Below, piece after piece: positions 25,620 to 36,943 of a stretch of DNA of 64,000 bases. The notes beneath the pieces are model-generated. The model made no database searches. It saw only the letters and a program-made list of their open reading frames with translations, and was not told the origin of the DNA. Position numbers and translations under genes: made by a program. Source of the stretch: Thuidium tamariscinum (lineage: Eukaryota > Streptophyta > Bryopsida > Hypnales > Thuidiaceae); assembly GCA_947034885.2 (NCBI GenBank), contig OX344757.2:4712001-4776000 (forward strand), written 5' to 3'. Numbering within the stretch: position 1 is the stretch's first letter; each line of letters begins with the position of its first letter.

Positions 25620-26458
25620 TCATGTTCTTAATACTTCAATGGATTCATTCTTCAATTCAAGTCAAGTCAGCTACATGCTTGAAATTTTTTATACATTAGA
25701 AGAAATTTGAAGGCATTACAGGGTTGTTTGGGGTTGTTCCCGAAATGGCTCCCAATGCTGTTGACCGTTGTTAGGCCGACTTTTATAAAAAAAATAAAAA
25801 AAATTGGGTCCTAAAATATGAAAATAAGTCCAGAAAAAAATTTGAAAAAAATAAAATTACGTGGCAGTGTCCCGACCATGTAGGATTCGAGTTCACAGGG
25901 CAGAAACTGTGTTCCCGTAGTCTCTTAATGCCCTCAAATTTCATCTAATGACATTCCGAATTGTACAACATATAGGAAAAAAATCATAAGTAGAAAGAAA
26001 TAGAGAATGATTCAAAATACTAAATTGTTAAGAATTTAGTTTTGAATTTGAAAAATGTCAATCCCAATGGTTGTAATGTAATTAACAATATACATCCAAA
26101 TGAATGTTATTTTTTCAAAAAAATTTGAAATTTAGTTAAATAAAAGACTTCAAAGTTTACTTTAGAGTAGAGATTTTATAAGTGCCTACAAACTAAAACT
26201 CCTCATAACTTTCATCTCATCAATCAAAATAGAATGATCCAAAGCTTTTTGCATATATATAAATTTAAAGAATTAATTTCAAATTTTTGTTCTTAAAAAA
26301 GATATTTTTGAGATTTTCTTGGTCTACCTAAGTTGATAAATAAACAACATATCATCCAATAACTTTTGAACCATATAGTCAAAAGTTATGAAAATTATTG
26401 GATCTTACCTAAAATTTCTGTGTTGTGAAAAAACATAGCTTGGTCCTTTTGGGGTTAA
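25620..26458 (-). mobile_element. Family 1 TTAA element, copy G, split by a MITE
   Basis: Reverse copy: CAGCTACATGCTTGAAATTTT near 25671, GAATTGTACAACATATAGG after the interruption, CTCATAACTTTCATCTCAT, and the end GGTCCTTTTGGGG followed by TTAA (26455-26458). The 5' third is missing or too decayed to see, so the left border is approximate. A 257-bp inverted-end element interrupts it at 25694-25950. Confidence 0.65.
25694..25950. mobile_element. Short inverted-repeat MITE inside copy G
   Basis: Ends are inverted copies of CATTAGAAGAAATTTGARGG, continuing to GGCATTA: 25-bp terminal repeats with very few mismatches. The interior is GC-richer than its surroundings and holds an A-rich middle and GATTCGAGTTCACAGGGC. 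The break falls inside family-1 sequence, so this insertion is younger than copy G. The target duplication is not clear, so the superfamily is unassigned. Confidence 0.6.
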
Positions 26459-27660
26459 CATCTTCTAGCATACTTTTTGGGTTATTCCAAAATTACATTT
26501 GGACTCTTGGTAAACTTATTATGAGGCAAATTGCTTGTAATAGAAAAATCTTTCATGTCAAGCTTCTAGAAAACTATCCATGAGAAGCTTATATAAAATT
26601 ATGCCAAACCTTTTTTAACAAATGGAATTAGGGCTATATTAGCTTGATTTTTGGCTACAATGAATGCCAAGGGAGATGGTCATGGCAAGGGTCATGGAGT
26701 TACTAGTGACTATTATAGGATACTTATATCCTTTTAGTGTAAATTCACTATAAAATGTCTTTTTTTAGACCTTCCAAAAATGTCATGGCTATATTAGGAA
26801 ATCTTATTACCATGTTAGAAATTTTTTTGCCTACTTTAGGTGGTAAGATGATCATTATGGAAACACTTTTTGTTGTAGTTTAGAGATTCTTTTAGGCCAA
26901 TTGGGTAGTACACTTCAAAAATTTATAAATAATTCTTACTTTATTCAAAAGTAAAATTTCGAGTGCTTCCTTCATTTCTCACATTTGTCTAATGTAGAAC
27001 CACCCATAACCAATCTTTCAAGGTATTTTAGACATGATCTTGTGTTGTGTAAGATAAAACAAATATTTTTAGAGGTGCAATGATAGAAATGATAGGGATT
27101 GCAAACACTTTGGTAATTTTATCACATGAAAAAAATACTACAAATTTTGAAAGGCATAATGTCCACCGGACCTATAGCCAATGTCTAAACTCTTCTAATT
27201 CCGATCATTCAAAAAACTACATATCATGAACTTTTTAGTCCCAACTTTGAAAAGAAAAGAAAAATCATTCTAACTTTGGTTGGAAATAAGTCAATCTATA
27301 GGTTGGCTATGGGGCATTGGTTTAGAATGAGAGGTTCTAACTTACCTTACGCAAGAAAAGAAATTTTATTTTCTTTCCTAATAACAACATGACAAACCAC
27401 TCATTATGTCTACCATGTGTAGGTCAGTTCTAATAGGTTCATGCCGAAATATTTTACTTTTTGCAATTTGATAATTTGACACAGATAGGAATTTTTTTTA
27501 TTTTTGACACTTGTCCTTGTGGGGATACTTTCTATTCATGCATAAATGTGTTCTTTTTTCTAATTTTTCTCGAGAATAATTTTTTCAAGTATTTAAAAAT
27601 AGTTGTAAATAATTTTCTAAATTTTGATATCTTCCAAATTTTCCTGGAACTGACCACACA
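26459..27660. other. AT-rich intergenic, nothing recognised
   Basis: No coding resemblance and no paired repeat ends seen. Composition changes sharply to GC-richer sequence at about 27.66 kb, where the upstream region of the F-box gene starts. Confidence 0.45.
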
Positions 27661-29064
27661 CAGGGTATCATAGTCAGGTTTTAACTTCAACTGACCTTAT
27701 CCCAGAATCCAAACAAAAAGAACAAAAGCGTCCCCAGAAGGACAAGTGTCTTTCGTTGCTAAATAAATGCAATCCCCAGCACGTCCATAAATTCCATCAC
27801 CACTCAAGCCGGTTGTCCTTCCCCGCACAGAGATTGCACTGACAAAAGCCTCCAAATCGCAAACACCCAAATTCCATAGCCAGACGGACAGACTGCCCCA
27901 CTTGGAAAGAAGAAAGAAGAAGATAAGCTTCTGCAAATCCTAATGCAAATCCCACTGCAGCTAGTTAACCTTAACTAGCTGCCACACAACCAACCGCAGA
28001 ACCACATTACCAGTCCGCAGCACCGGTCTCCTGACCCTACAACTTTTCTCAGAGAGATATGGGTCCCAACATTTTCAATTTATTTTATGGGAGAAAGGAG
28101 AACCAGAGTTGAACGCAACCCACTTTGAATCATGTCATTTGAGTGCTTGTAGCATTAGATATGACTTTCTAAAGCCTGGATTCGAAATGGTTGTAATATG
28201 CTTCCAGCCATGGCGGTGTCCCCTAGTGATGGCAGGCCTGAGTAAGTACGATGCTGGCCTAGCTTGGAAACACGCGTAGGAATGTGCTTGCATTTGTGTC
28301 TGACAATGGCCTCATGATGAACATGCTTGTTGTTCTGACAGAACACTTTCATTCATGATGATATGCAGGGATTGTTCCAGAAGATGTTTCACCTGCCTGG
28401 CTTTAGTACAAGCGGGCGATGCTCGTGATCTCTATCTTGGGTAGAGGATGACATTGCTCGCACTTTTCTTGCTGTTCTTGTTGTTGTGGCTGCAGAATTG
28501 CGAGCGGCGGCTTGGAGTTGATTTCTTCTTGTTAACTTAGGGCAACCCAGTTCTGTAGCTGTGGATTAAGGAAGTCCTCGGATGTAGTCAAGGTAAGCAA
28601 CCAGCTGATGAAACCCTAACTTCTACGGTATTCACCTGTTTGTGAGATACGCGAGGGACGACGGCTTATCTTGTAACGAAACAATGACCTAGTGCAGTCT
28701 TGAAACAGTCCTCTATGAGATTCAGTCACTTGTTTATATATTAGATGGAGTATGTTTTGTAAGCTTTGTTATAAGGAGTGCATTATCATTTGCAACTGTT
28801 ACCGACTTTGAAGTTGCAATGGCCTTTGGGGTGAGGTTAGCCATTGACAGCAGCTGAAATAGGTCATTTCAGTCTTTTGTGGGTTTTCAAAGAACCTCTC
28901 TCATGATACTGCCGTGGGGTAACAAATAGGCTCCCTTTACGTTTGGAAGTTGCCAAGTAGATGTGTGCACAATGTAGCGAATTCTGAGGATATGCGGAAG
29001 ACATGCAGTTCCAGAGAGGGTTGAATGTGGAGAAACTTCGAAGCTTACACAGTAATTAGAAACA
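27661..29064 (+). promoter_or_regulatory. Upstream region and probable leader exon of the F-box gene
   Basis: GC-richer, non-repetitive DNA leading to the F-box gene. A strong donor, TCAAG|GTAAGC, lies at 28592-28593. A possible acceptor GTGATTTCAG ends at about 29422. Together they suggest a leader exon and a 5'-UTR intron of about 830 bp. No clear TATA box was identified. Confidence 0.4.
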
Positions 29065-29409
29065 GAAGGCTTCTTCTGGAGTTGCCTAATTAATTTAGTT
29101 TCATATGAGAAAGCCTCGAAGTTTCAGTTCTCTAAATTCATTTGCTGCACCTGTTACACAATAAGTCTTCATTGTTTGAGCAACAATTAGTCTCCGAAGG
29201 CTTCCTCTGAAGTTGCCAAATTAATTTAGTTTTGAAATGAGAAATGCTTTTGAGTTTCAGTTTCTAGATTCATTTGCAAATGTTCCATAGTAAGTCCTCG
29301 CAATATGCTAAATTAGCCACAGAAGGCTTCCTTTTCAAAGTAACCATATTAAATCAGTTCTTATACGAGAGTTACTTTTGAGTTTCAGTTTCTGAACTCA
29401 TTTGCAATG
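29065..29409. repeat. Three tandem ~128-bp repeats just upstream of the F-box ORF
   Basis: Units start at 29065, 29196 and 29322 (periods 131 and 126; the third is cut short). Each has GAAGGCTTCYTYT, a TAATTTAGTTYT-like block, GAG-AAxGCTTTTGAGTTTCAG and ATTCATTTGCA in order. The last unit runs into the first in-frame ATG of the F-box gene. If the leader intron is real, the array is intronic. Confidence 0.75.
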
Positions 29410-31645
29410 TGCAGTGATTTCAGATGCAACTGTGGGCCACATTTAGGGTTAGGCACTGAGACTCCGGATGCAGGAACAATGGCCCCCCAATTACTCAATT
29501 TAGACAGTGATTTTGAGATGCACGAGGACTCTTCCCCATGGAGTTCTCTGCCCAGTGACATTCTGGAACGTGCCCTTGCTTTGCTTCCCTTGCCAGACGT
29601 CTTCCGAATGCGCGCTGTCTGCAAGAGATGGAATGGTTTGATCCACTGTGCTCAGTTCCAAGAGATGTCCCCAAAGTCGCCTGTCTCCTGGGGACCATTT
29701 TTTACCCCTCGAGTGGGATGGATAGGGAGAGGCTCTCCACTGGTGCCATGGTCTTCGTATGACCTTGTCAACCGGAAATGGATTACTTTGCCTGACTTGC
29801 AGTTTCCATTGTCGGAGAGAAACTGTGGCTGGAATTTGATGGCAGCTGATGGAGGGTTGCTTTGCTTTGGGGCTTCGGATGGGAGAGGGATACTCGTTTG
29901 TAATCCCATGATCAACAGGTGGAAGGAGATTGCTTCTGTGAGTGGGGGATCTAGAGCGCCGGTCATCAGCCATATGATTGTGGATGAAAAAAAAAGCTCC
30001 TACAAAATCCTGTTTGCAGGTACACTCTGACGTCTTTCATATGACCACCTGCCTTCCCTTTCATGCTAAACATTGCCAGCTTTCATCAAAGAGTTTGGTT
30101 TATCTACAATTCTACAAGAAATTCAAGGATGAAAATATGATTATGTAGCCAACTTCTATAGCAGTTTTGCTGGTGTTATTTTTCTTAAAAACCCTCTCCA
30201 AAACGGGTATCATAGCTACAAAATTAACAAAAGCATCACACTAAATTCGCCAGAATTGATAGGCTGAACCAAACTTTTGGAGCCACCTAAGCGGAAACGA
30301 CAAACAATAGAAAGAAAGGCTGATGATCTTGACTTAAAACAACATAATGGAATATCCTGTTAACATATTTCTCGGACCTTAAACAATCGGATTTAAGAGG
30401 TCCGGGTGTAATATCAAGAATCTCTGTTTGGCCATTGTGACCGTAGGGCTAAAGCATGGGGTGATTCTCTTTCATAATTTTAAATACTATGGTAGTGTTA
30501 GAGTTTTTTTTGTTTTTATCTCTCTCTAGGCTTTTGACTTCTAGATACATTCCATTTTCTTGAAGTCCCATTCTGAGCTTGCTCTGCCACCAAAGCATGC
30601 TTGGCCACCTGGGATTGGTTCATGGGGTCCTACACAAATATGCTCTTTTGAAGAATTGGGCTCTAGGCATCACAGGGCAACGTAATTCATCTTCTCCACA
30701 TTTGCAGGAAGGGAGGAAATGATTCTGGTAAATAATGTTATAATCTGATGCTATTCAATAGTTCCTGGAACAGTCTAGGGGTTTTACTGATATTTCTCAT
30801 TGGAACACTCTTGATTTTCTTTTGATTCCAACACTGCGTGTTTGTGATGTCGAATCATCTCTCCGTTGCTGTCGTTGTTGTTGTTGTTAACGCCGCTTAT
30901 GTACAGCCTGCTAAAATCTTTGCTGATATTTGTCATTGGAAGCCTTTTGATTTCTTTTGATTCCAACAAAGCATGTTCCTGATGTAGAATCATCTCTTTG
31001 TTGTTGCTTGTTCCTCTTGTAGGTAATGCGGCGTACAAACAACCTGACATCCGATTCACCACCAACTTGGTCGACATCTACGACTCTGCATCCCAGACGT
31101 GGACTGCAGCTGAGACGTTATCAGCAGACATTCTCTTACGGAGTGGCGCCTACTGCCGAGGTGAATTTTACATTTTAACGCGTCACTTGAGAACCGGTGT
31201 GCACGCAGTGGTGGCCTTGGATTTGTCCACTCTCACATGGAGGGACAGCAGCATCATTCCCATCCCCGAGGGCTTAAACTACCCTTACATTGTGTCCTGC
31301 TCCGGTGGCATCTACTTGGTGGGCGGAAGCTCCGAAGCCACAGACAGGATGCCCATGGCCAGCATCGGGATTTACATGCTGAAATGCTCAGGCTCCTGCA
31401 ATGGGTGGATCAAAGTGAGTGAGTACTCGAATGTGCCGTTTCTGAGGTCCACAGGAGCCATTTATGGATGTGGAGCCAGTGGCAACAAGATTCATGTGGT
31501 GACCTATGCGTATGACATGTGGGTGGCGGTGTTCAATTGTGCAGCAGGGGTGTGGGAAGAGCCGATTAAAGGGAATTTCTTTGATATGAAGGATATATTT
31601 GAGACCAAGTTCAAGGTTCAACCCAATCTGTGCGTGGCGCCGTAA
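29407..31645 (+). CDS. F-box/kelch-type SCF adaptor protein (2 exons)
   Basis: Exons 29407-30019 and 31023-31645 (GT-AG, phase 1) give 411 residues ending at TAA. Residues ~45-87 form an F-box: SSLPSDILERALALLPLPDV, then RMRAVCKRWNGLIH, the surface that binds SKP1. The rest is a beta-rich kelch/galactose-oxidase-like region with characteristic pieces such as YDLVNRKWITLPDL, VDIYDSASQTWTAAETL, CSGGIYLVGGSS and VFNCAAGVW. Such proteins are substrate receptors of SCF ubiquitin ligases; the target is unknown. Start choice: ATG 29407 lies in a tandem-repeat unit and would be removed if the leader intron ending near 29422 is used. ATG 29479 (MAPQLL...), in frame and 24 codons later, is then the likelier start. 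An 11-codon upstream ORF would precede it. Confidence 0.85.
30787..31058 (+). repeat. Tandem duplication across the F-box gene 3' splice site
   Basis: Two 136-bp copies (30787-30922 and 30923-31058). Both carry CTGATATTTxTCATTGGAA, TTTTGATTCCAACA and GATGTxGAATCATCTCT. The second contains the working acceptor CTTGTAG and the first bases of exon 2. In the first copy the corresponding site reads GTTGTTAACGCC, so the AG is lost and the exon start has decayed. Confidence 0.75.
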
Positions 31646-32108
31646 AAAAAATGGGGAGAAGAAAGAGAGAAAGAAAGAAAGAGGTCATCCTCTCAACTTC
31701 TAGTGTTGTAAGGTTACATTGCTTCTTTCCATTTTGGTGCTTTTTGAGTCGTAGAGTCTTGTTCCAGAAAAGACTACCCCTGCATGGAGTTGAGGAAGCT
31801 TGCACTCTGACGCCTCCTCTTGAGGACAAGAAGGGCAAACAAAGAACATGCTGTGGCTTCAGGTCTTTTTCAGGCTTGATGTGTAAATTGAGGTGTGGTG
31901 GTCACTTTTAGCGGCTTAGTGGTGACACAGAAATCATTTTTTGTATAGTAACTGAGATTTCAAAAACTCGCTTTTTCAGAAGATATCGTAGTTTGCCTGC
32001 TGTTGGAGATTTATTTTTGTCAGCATAGGAGTTGTATTCACTAGTAGAGAGCTTGGTGGTGCTCCCACTTGTGCTCCAAGACCAACTTTTGTACTAATTA
32101 ACGATTAT
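31646..32108. other. 3' flank of the F-box gene
   Basis: Purine-rich AGAAAGAGAGAAAGAAAG directly after the stop codon, then mixed sequence that is probably 3' UTR. No exact AATAAA was seen in the first 300 bases, so the poly(A) site is not placed. Confidence 0.4.
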
Positions 32109-32143
32109 TGACACTCTCCTAATTACCGATTAGGAGAGTGTCA
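32109..32143. other. Perfect 15-bp stem hairpin downstream of the F-box gene
   Basis: Arms TGACACTCTCCTAAT and ATTAGGAGAGTGTCA with a 5-base loop (TACCG), followed by a run of T. It could lie in the 3' UTR, or be the residue of a tiny inverted-repeat element. Confidence 0.7.
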
Positions 32144-32221
32144 CTTTTTAGGTGCACATACCTCAGCAATTTGAGACTTGTCTTTTGGGTTGTGAAATCG
32201 CACTATACTATTTTTGTTATT

Positions 32222-33299
32222 TTAACCCTTGAATGCTCTCAAGTACAATTCTAGATACAATTCTAAACTGCATTCCATGCTTCTGAGTGATATCATTGGT
32301 GCTCCAAGAATAACTTTCTATTAGTGATTTGAGACTTGTCTTTTGGATTGTCAAGTTGTGGTATACTATATTTTTCATTTTAACTTTTAATCCTTCATCA
32401 CCTTGAGGCCCAAACGGGTCTAAAAGCATCCTTGCTTTTCAAGCTTTTTCAACATGGATCAAATTTGGAGTCATTTGGTTGCATAGATTGCAAAATTCTA
32501 ATGTTCTAGTGTTAAAAAATGATGATAAAATTTTCCTAAAAACACATTTGGAGGTGAGATTCGATTTCTCAACCTACTTGAATGAAAAACTTAAAACTAA
32601 AAAGTGCTTCAATACCAACATACAAATACATTGGTAAAAAAAAGTGTCATTCAATTGACTCATTGTGTCTGCAAAATTGTTTTGAAATGTCAAAAAACAA
32701 TAAAAAAAAGTTGCAAGAAACACAAACTTGTGGCCAAACCTCCTACTAAAATGCTTCAATCACTCATAACTTTGTGGATTGATATGAAATTTTAAATGCA
32801 CAAACTAGACTAATATAAGTAACTTTCCAAATTTTTATTTATTGGAAATGGACATTGTATGAAGAAGAAATAAGCCACTAAAGTTCTTTGTGATCCAAAA
32901 ATGTTTGGATGTTGAACTTTGAATTGCTCCCAAAACAATTAAAACAACTTGGATTGACATAAATTTTTTATTACAATGACTAAACTTTAAGAGGAATGTA
33001 ACCCAATAAATTCTATTGAAAACAAACATTAGACAAAAAAGATATAGGCCATTGAAGTTGCAGCCATCAATATGCAGTTTGGAGAATTCAAATTGAACTT
33101 GTGAACTTTGAACGGATTTCAAACAATCAATACATTTTGGATTGATTTAAAACCTTTATCACAAACTAGACTAGTATGTGCAACTTTTGCAATGAGTTTT
33201 ATTGAATTTGGACATTGGATACAAAAGTCACAACATTTTGAATTGGATTGTTAGACTATATGAAGGCACTTTTTGTCTCCCTAGGCAATGAAGGGTTAA
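32222..33299 (+). mobile_element. TTAA-flanked non-coding element, family 3, copy a
   Basis: 1070 bp (32226-33295) between perfect TTAA copies (32222-32225, 33296-33299). Ends CCCTTGAATGCTCTC and inverted CCCTTCATTGCCTAGG. The interior differs from families 1 and 2 but recurs in reverse at 47158-51085 and 63837-64000 (TTGTATCCAATGTCCAAATTC and TTTTTGGATCACAAxGAACTTT on the other strand). Non-coding. Confidence 0.78.
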
Positions 33300-34144
33300 A
33301 TGCCTTGAAGTCCAATTCTAAAGTGCACTTCAAGTTTGTGAGTATTTTTGGTTTAAACACCTATTTAATATTCATCCATTCAAAGTATTGTTCAAATCAT
33401 CTTTAATAACCTTTGGCTTCATGACCAATTTGATGAAATAGAGATGATTAATATGTTTGCAAAGATATAAGAAAAGTGATACATCTAAAACTCTATGATA
33501 GTGATCTCCATAGTTCTACATATGCCATGATGATTTGCATATGTATTAGTATAGAGGGAGCCATGTAAATGGATGATTGCAAGAAACACATGTATTATTT
33601 TGCGTCACACCATGTATGCTAATCTTTTTTTTGGTCATAACTTTTGAGTTTTGGCTCTAAATGACTAAAGATTTGTAGGGATGGTACTCATGACTACTAT
33701 ACACCTTATCTAAAATTTTGAGTAATTTAAAAAAGTAGTTAATTATCCAAAAATAGAGCCCAACTAATGCCACACTTGCTAATTTGGAGGTTTTTAGTAC
33801 TATTTAACACCCAAATAAATGAATTTTAAGCTAAAATTTGGAGGACATGGACTTCTAGTAGACTTGTAGCTAATGGCCAAAGGAATTTTCAAAGTAATTA
33901 TTTTTATGTGATGTAGAAGTTTACAAAAAGAGCCTCTTTCTACTTGCATTTTGAAACATGTAAAAATGATTTTGGTGAGTTTTTTTTGGAAAAGGACCAT
34001 TTCCATAAGGTTTTTGTAAATCGAAATCTTTTATTTCATTTATAAAAAATTCCATGTTTTCCTAATTAAAACATCAAAGTATGTGTTCTCTTGAGATTTG
34101 GCACTTTTCTAGTTCTCCTATTTAGAAAATTTTTCTATACATTT

Positions 34145-34183
34145 CCTTTGGTGATTACCTTTGGTGATTACCTTTGGTGATTA
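34145..34183. repeat. Three perfect 13-bp tandem units
   Basis: CCTTTGGTGATTA repeated three times without mismatch, followed by a partial CCTTTG. Recent slippage inside old repeat DNA. Confidence 0.85.
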
Positions 34184-35235
34184 CCTTTGTCTTAAAGGTG
34201 GATACATTGGGCATATTTTTTTAATTAAAAATAAATAAATTTTAAAGTACTCTCAAAAGAATCATGAAAATGCAAAAAAATCGATAGGTGTTTCTTGCAA
34301 TCACCTAGATGAACAATGACCCCATCAATAAGAAAAATCTTAAGGATGTTATGTCTTGCCATTCAAGTAAGATATCCAAAAGTAATAAAATGCATAATAA
34401 AATTCATAATTGATGAATATGTAAAACCATAATCAATACCAAACTTTTGAATGAAACCTTAAGCAAGCAAAATAGTTTTGTAATATATAATTTGACCTTT
34501 TTTCATCACGCTCGGCACAAATACTAGCTTGTATCCAAGAAATTGAGAGAAAACATTATCCATTATAAATTTAAAAGGCTTGTTTTTTACGCATAGAAAC
34601 AGACTATTATTTAATAGCAACTTTCTACTTTAACCAATTCAAGATAAGCATTGACTCTTCAATAATAGTCAATTTGAGATTGTCTTTGTCATATAAAAGA
34701 CCTTAAGCAACTATACAAATGAAAGATTCACTTAGTTCAATTGTTGCTTTGTCTTCATAATAGTGGTATGACAATTAACTTACCTTTGCATGTATACATT
34801 ATATAATGCCATTGAATTTACATCTATTGATTGCAAATTATGTCTAGCAACATATGGATTAAATAAATTTTCCTATATAAATGGCCTAATTTTCCATTCC
34901 AAATAGAAAATATAATATCTTTATAAGATGAGGAAAAACTAAAAACAAGAAGTCATTGGATTGCAATCCAATACAAGCTACTTACTGTATCAAAGGCTAC
35001 TTCCACAACTTTATCATTTTGTACAAAATTAGAAATTTTCATCTATCTTACATTTTTGGTGGAGAGATGAAGAATTATTGGTACACATATCTTTAGGGGG
35101 CAGAGAGAAAAAACATAGTATGCATGTATGTAATGGTGATGCCCTGAAGAAGTCACCTTTGTTATTCCTTCTTGGAAACAAAAGACAATCAATCCAACCA
35201 TATTCAAAGTTATGTTTACCAAATTGAAAGAATAT

Positions 35236-35470
35236 TTTCATCAAAAAATTTGATTATCCTGTAGGTCTAAATGAGTACTTGCATATTTGAAGAATGTATA
35301 ACAAAATTCAATGATTTTCATTAAAAAAATTGAATATCCTATAGGATTGTGTGTATTTTTTTGGAATCAAGGAATGCATCACCAATTTTTATTAAAAAAA
35401 CTGTTTATCCTATAGGATTATATGTGTAGTTGCAAAGTCAAGGAATACATCACAAGACTCAAGGATAGAG
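35236..35470. repeat. Three imperfect ~75-bp tandem units
   Basis: Each unit has ATTAAAAAAA followed by TATCCTATAGGATT-like sequence, TGTGTA, and TCAAGGAATxCATCAC. Lies within the Copia remnant and may be a local expansion in it. Confidence 0.55.
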
Positions 35471-36080
35471 GTATCTTTAGCAACATATATTTTCAAGCAT
35501 TCAATTCCAAATAGATGTATGGATGTATCTATGGTGTAGGCTTCTCATATTTAATCTTAGAGCATTTTGTTTTCTAGGGATATTTTTACAAAATGCAAAC
35601 ATTTGCCAAATGACCTACTTTGCCATGTTTGTGGCAAGAATGCATCTATAACAAATACTTACTATGGCTAATAATAAAGGAAGTGTTATTCTTTCATTGT
35701 ACATGTCATAGCTATGGCTAGTTGAATGTTTATAGCAATTATTGCTATCCTTCTATGCTTTAGGTTTAACATTTACAGAAAAATTTGAGAAATCTGAGAC
35801 TCAAGATTTGTAGTTTCAACTAGATAGGTCTAGATGCAACTTTACTTTATGCAATAAAACTTTATTTAATTGTAAATAAGTCCAATTATGAGCAAAAACA
35901 TGTATCTTACGAAAAATGAAAGTAGGAATAGAGGTACTTATAGTAGTAAGATGGTTAAAGATATTTCATTTTGATAATTGCTCTATATTACCATCATCTA
36001 TTAGTTGTGTGAAAAGAAAAAAAGAAAAACTCTTGGTGGCTCCATATATATATAATTATTTTTTGTCAAAAAGCGTGCTA

Positions 36081-36943
36081 ATAACTAAAACGGAGATGCT
36101 ATTTTGTGAGCTTGCGAGCGTGAGCACATGAGCCTATAAGCTTGTGAGCCTAGAATTTTTGGTGGAATTTTTAGTGATTTTTAGGGTATGGACCTATTAC
36201 CGTGCTTTAAGAATTTTGGATTTTTATATCTAGTATCCCCCTCATAAAATTTGAAATTTGTGACTTTCAAAATTTTTTTTTTCAAAAATAAAATTTTCAA
36301 TTTTTTTCAATTTTTTTTCAGTCCTTTTTTTATTTTTCAAATTTTTTTTGCAACTCCATCACCCTCCAAAATCCCTCTTGCTATTGAAAGGGGTTTGGAG
36401 GTGGAGGGCTTTGGAGCTCTCAGAACTTTTTTTTTCATTTTTTTTCAACTTTTTTTTCTTTTTTTCCAACTTTGTTACTAGTTCATTTTTGTTGCGACTT
36501 TTCACCCTTGAAAACCTTCTCTCGGTACCGAGAGATCAATTTCTTGGTGATAAAGTCGGAAAAAAAATTTAAAAAAATTCACAACTCCATCACCCTCAAA
36601 AAAAACCTTGTTAGATTCTGGATTTTGAACCTCAAAGAAAAATTCAAAAATTCAAATTGTTTTTAGAAGGTATTGAGAGGCCCTTTAGAGATAGTAGGGT
36701 TTGAAATTTTAAAATACATTAACCACATTTCCACGGTTATAGGTCCACGGTCACAGGTCCATGGTCATAAAGCTGAAATTTTACTATAAATAGATTTTTT
36801 TTTAAATGACTTCATTTTTTTTTCTCTTGGCTTAAAAAATTCACAGTTTTTTTTGGTTAATTCTCTAGGCTCACAAAACCTACGCTCACTGCTCGCAAGC
36901 TCATGCTTTTAGGCTCACAAACTAGTGTCGTTGATAACTAAAA
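36081..36943. mobile_element. Mutator-like (MULE) non-autonomous element
   Basis: 843 bp (36091-36933) between identical 10-bp direct repeats ATAACTAAAA (36081-36090, 36934-36943). The ends are long inverted repeats: left CGGAGATGCTATTTTGTGAGC, right inverted CAACGACACTAGTTTGTGAGC, continuing with related GTGAGCCTA and GAGCTTGCGAGC blocks for about 65 bp. A 9-11-bp duplication with long TIRs is diagnostic of Mutator-type elements. The interior is T-rich and non-coding, with a perfect palindrome CTCTCGGTACCGAGAG near 36519. Confidence 0.7.

Larger units (their letters stand above)
33300..36080 (-). mobile_element. Decayed Copia-type retrotransposon remnant
   Basis: On the minus strand, 35595-35636 reads CHKHGKVGHLANVC, close to the CCHC zinc knuckle of Copia Gag (the second Cys is replaced by His). 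Downstream on that strand, at about 34840-34915, IWNGKLGHLYRKIYLIHMLL resembles the GAG-pre-integrase motif of Copia polyproteins. Order and spacing fit, but every frame is broken by stops and I could not pair LTRs. Borders are nominal. No functional protein is possible. Confidence 0.4.

Noticed and set aside
25860-25915. GATTCGAGTTCAC looks like a tRNA-type B box (SINE)
   Set aside because: No A box at proper spacing and no poly(A) tail; it lies within a clear inverted-end element.
29500-29973. Minus-strand open frame of 157 codons
   Set aside because: Lies wholly antisense to the F-box exon, whose own frame has clear F-box and kelch features; a shadow frame.
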